Below the pieces are notes generated by a model. The model was not told the DNA's origin and searched no databases. It worked only from the letters and a program-made list of their open reading frames with translations. Positions 5,937 through 7,437 of a DNA stretch of 7,437 nucleotides are shown here, in pieces (the stretch's first letter is position 1; each line of letters starts with the position of its first letter). The DNA comes from an uncultured Clostridia bacterium (GTDB taxonomy: Bacteria; Bacillota; Clostridia; Oscillospirales; Ruminococcaceae). Location: positions 1-7,437 of the forward strand of contig CAMGJS010000038.1 in NCBI GenBank assembly GCA_946056455.1, given 5' to 3'. The position numbers and the translations under genes are program-made.

Positions 5937-6778
5937 TGCGTGAAATAAATGTTTTGGATATTGAAAATGCAGTGCGCGACCTTTGCATAAAGGCGAATGT
6001 CGTTCTGCCCGAAAGCCTTGAAAAATGCCTTGAATGTTCGGTTGAAAAGGAAAAATCACCCACGGGAACGGAAGTTCTCTCAGATATTTGCAGAAACTTC
6101 AAGGTGGCAAAGGAGCAGAATATGCCCGTTTGTCAGGACACGGGAATGGCTGTTATTTTTCTTGAAATAGGTCAGGATGTTCACTTTGTGGGAGGTTCTT
6201 TGTACGAAAGCATAAATAACGGCGTGGCAAGAGGATATACCGAAGGGTATCTGCGTTGCTCGGTTGTGGGGGACCCTATCGAGAGAGTGAACACGAAGAA
6301 CAACACTCCTGCTGTTATCCACACAAAAATTGTTGACGGCGACAAGGTGAAGATTGATGTCTGCCCCAAGGGGTTCGGAAGTGAGAATATGTCGTCGCTT
6401 AAAATGATGACGCCCTCCGTAACGGTTGACGATATATGCAATTTTGTTATAGAGTCAATATCAAAAGCGGGAAGCAACCCTTGTCCACCCATTGTTGTCG
6501 GAGTGGGCATAGGCGGAGATTTTGAGCAGTGCGCTTATCTTGCAAAAAAGGCTCTTTGCAGGGATATTTCAATAAGAAACCCGAAAAAGCTTTATTCGGA
6601 TATGGAAGAAAAAATCCTTGACGGAATAAATAAGTTAGGGATAGGTCCCCAGGGCTTTGGCGGAACTGTCACCGCTCTTGCCGTAAATATCGAGGAGGGT
6701 CCTACTCACATTGCAGGTCTGCCCGTTTCCGTGAATGTCGGCTGTCATGTTACAAGACACGCAACCGCCGAGCTTTAA
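5936..6778 (+). CDS. fumA: Class I fumarate hydratase, alpha subunit (or L-tartrate dehydratase alpha)
   Basis: This is the N-terminal half-type subunit of the oxygen-sensitive, [4Fe-4S] class I fumarase/tartrate dehydratase family, which interconverts fumarate and malate with a partner beta subunit. The 280-residue length is normal for a separate alpha subunit. The three cluster cysteines are evident: C66 in MPVCQDTG, C183 in SNPCPPIVVGVGIGG, and C270 in VNVGCHVTRH. The LKMMTP and GPQGFGGTVTALAV blocks are also typical. RBS AAAAAGGAG (5920-5928) lies 7 nt before the ATG, which overlaps the amidohydrolase stop by one base. The beta subunit gene, normally directly downstream, is absent here: a lipoprotein gene follows instead. 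Fumarase and tartrate dehydratase alpha subunits are hard to separate by sequence; fumarase is more likely for an anaerobe. Confidence 0.93.
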   Translation: MREINVLDIENAVRDLCIKANVVLPESLEKCLECSVEKEKSPTGTEVLSDICRNFKVAKEQNMPVCQDTGMAVIFLEIGQDVHFVGGSLYESINNGVARGYTEGYLRCSVVGDPIERVNTKNNTPAVIHTKIVDGDKVKIDVCPKGFGSENMSSLKMMTPSVTVDDICNFVIESISKAGSNPCPPIVVGVGIGGDFEQCAYLAKKALCRDISIRNPKKLYSDMEEKILDGINKLGIGPQGFGGTVTALAVNIEEGPTHIAGLPVSVNVGCHVTRHATAEL

Positions 6779-6787
6779 GGAGCGTTT

Positions 6788-7273
6788 ATGAAAAAGAAAT
6801 TTTTAATACTTTTTTCGGCAATAGCGGTTTTGCTGTCGGCAATTCTTTGCGGTTGTGATATTGCTGTTGAAGAATATTATTACGAAACCGAAGAAACTTC
6901 TGAAATATACACAACGGCTGAAACAACAGAGCAGACAAACGTAACCGAAGAAACAACTACCGAAGAAACGACAACCGAAACAGAGCCCGAAAAAGAATAT
7001 GTCGAATACTCGTTCCGCTCGGAAAAGCTTTATAGTTCGCACTTTGAAAAACACGGTGCAGAGTTTGGCGAGATAACGAAAGAGGAATATCTCAAAAAGG
7101 CAAACGACCTTATAAATTCCGACAGCGAGAGCGTTCTCACAAAAATGTCAAAGGACGGGGACTATCTTTTCTATGACGAAAGCACAAACGAGTTCCTTGT
7201 TCTTTCACAGGACGGATATATACGGACATTCTTCAAGCCGAATGCGGGAATAGATTATTATAATCGTCAGTAG
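6788..7273 (+). CDS. Lipoprotein with Thr/Glu-rich stalk and nuclease-toxin-like C-terminal domain
   Basis: The 161-residue protein starts with a lipoprotein signal: KKK, a hydrophobic stretch (5-20) and ILCGC, with C23 the likely lipidated cysteine. It should be anchored outside the cytoplasmic membrane. Residues about 28-70 are a Thr/Glu stalk with TEETT repeats. Residues 71-161 form a compact domain: HFEKHGAEFG (85-94), EEYLKKAN (99-106), DGDYLFYDESTNEFLVLSQDGYIRTFFKP (123-151), GIDYYNRQ end. From memory, this pattern of H..KHG.EFG...EY...A, TNEF and DG.IRT.FKP resembles C-terminal RNase-like (BECR-type) domains of secreted polymorphic toxins and similar domains in Ruminococcus lipoproteins. 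H85, H89, R146, T147 and K150 are candidate functional residues. The RBS AAGGAG overlaps the fumarase stop, with 5-nt spacing. Nuclease activity is inference; a non-catalytic binding domain is equally possible. Confidence 0.8.
   Translation: MKKKFLILFSAIAVLLSAILCGCDIAVEEYYYETEETSEIYTTAETTEQTNVTEETTTEETTTETEPEKEYVEYSFRSEKLYSSHFEKHGAEFGEITKEEYLKKANDLINSDSESVLTKMSKDGDYLFYDESTNEFLVLSQDGYIRTFFKPNAGIDYYNRQ
6944..6980 (+). repeat. 15-bp tandem repeat encoding TEETT in the lipoprotein stalk
   Basis: Two adjacent imperfect 15-bp units (6944-6958 and 6959-6973) start ACCGAAGAAAC and are followed by a partial third unit (6974-6980). A related unit lies at 6887-6901. They are in frame and encode Thr-Glu-Glu-Thr-Thr/Ser. 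Slippage here would change the stalk length without breaking the frame. Confidence 0.75.
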
Positions 7274-7282
7274 GAGGATAAT

Positions 7283-7437
7283 ATGGAAAAATACAAATGC
7301 CCTTGTTGTGAAAATTTTACTCTTGAAGAAGAGCCCTTTCACCACACCTATGAGATTTGTCCCGTGTGCTTCTGGGAGGACGATGTTTTAAACGAGGAAG
7401 AAATATCCGAGGCAAACGGCGGACTGACTTTGAAAAA
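7283..7437 (+). CDS. Cysteine-rich CPCC protein (5' part)
   Basis: This is a gene cut by the right edge of the window: 51 codons are readable with no stop. AGGAGG (7272-7277) overlaps the lipoprotein stop and lies 5 nt before the ATG. The protein begins MEKYKCPCCENFTL, then has HHTYEICPVCFWEDD at about 20-34. The CPCC and CPVCFWED pair is the signature of the cysteine-rich CPCC family (Pfam name 'Cysteine-rich CPCC'), presumably a small cytosolic zinc-ribbon-like fold. No signal peptide is present. The molecular role is unknown. CPCC genes are, as I recall, frequent neighbours of polymorphic toxin genes, which makes the upstream lipoprotein notable. After the knuckle the visible part continues acidic (EEEISEANGG), as usual for the family. 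Confidence 0.85.
   Translation, partial: MEKYKCPCCENFTLEEEPFHHTYEICPVCFWEDDVLNEEEISEANGGLTLK

Noticed and set aside
1..7437. tRNA, rRNA, CRISPR array, insertion sequence or prophage genes
   Set aside because: No cloverleaf or rRNA-like sequence, spaced direct repeats, transposase motifs or phage genes were seen on either strand.

Overview
The window looks like a chromosomal segment of a spore-forming, low-to-mid-GC Clostridia bacterium, most likely an Oscillospiraceae/Ruminococcus-like gut anaerobe. The reasons are a Firmicutes cell-division and sporulation block (yabP-yabQ-divIC-yabR), a two-subunit-type oxygen-labile class I fumarase subunit, a lipoprotein with a Thr/Glu-rich linker, AGGAGG ribosome binding sites, and near-consensus sigma-A promoters. 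All convincing genes are on the + strand. The assignment rests on gene content only; no search was run.

Layout. (1) Positions 1-273 hold no convincing protein gene. They contain a sigma-A promoter (12-40), a strong intrinsic terminator (157-186) and between them a possible ~140-nt small RNA, followed by the perfect-consensus promoter of metG (206-234). (2) 274-2981 is metG (methionyl-tRNA synthetase) and tatD (metal-dependent deoxyribonuclease family), 2 nt apart and probably co-transcribed. (3) 3032-3769 is the sporulation pair yabP-yabQ. Its entry point is an RNA hairpin that hides the yabP Shine-Dalgarno, with a sigma-E-like promoter placed inside it. (4) 3787-4763 is a vegetative unit with its own sigma-A promoter, divIC and the S1-domain gene yabR, closed by an intrinsic terminator. 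(5) 4776-6778 is a metal-dependent amidohydrolase whose stop codon overlaps the start of a class I fumarate hydratase alpha subunit. The terminator ends almost on the amidohydrolase RBS, so where this unit is transcribed from is unclear. (6) 6788-7437 is a small lipoprotein with a C-terminal domain resembling secreted nuclease toxin domains, then a CPCC-type Cys-rich protein cut off by the window end.

How the genes work together. metG-tatD is housekeeping. yabPQ is expected only in the mother cell during sporulation, while divIC-yabR is needed in growth. The promoter arrangement separates these three programmes although the genes are contiguous. The last four genes are closely spaced (1-nt overlap, then 9 nt and 9 nt) and may be one transcript, but they have no obvious shared pathway. 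The beta subunit of the fumarase is not next to the alpha subunit.

The most interesting points are the nested promoter/SD-sequestering hairpin before yabP, the candidate small RNA with an exposed anti-Shine-Dalgarno stretch, the lipoprotein/CPCC pair, and the terminator pressed against the amidohydrolase RBS.
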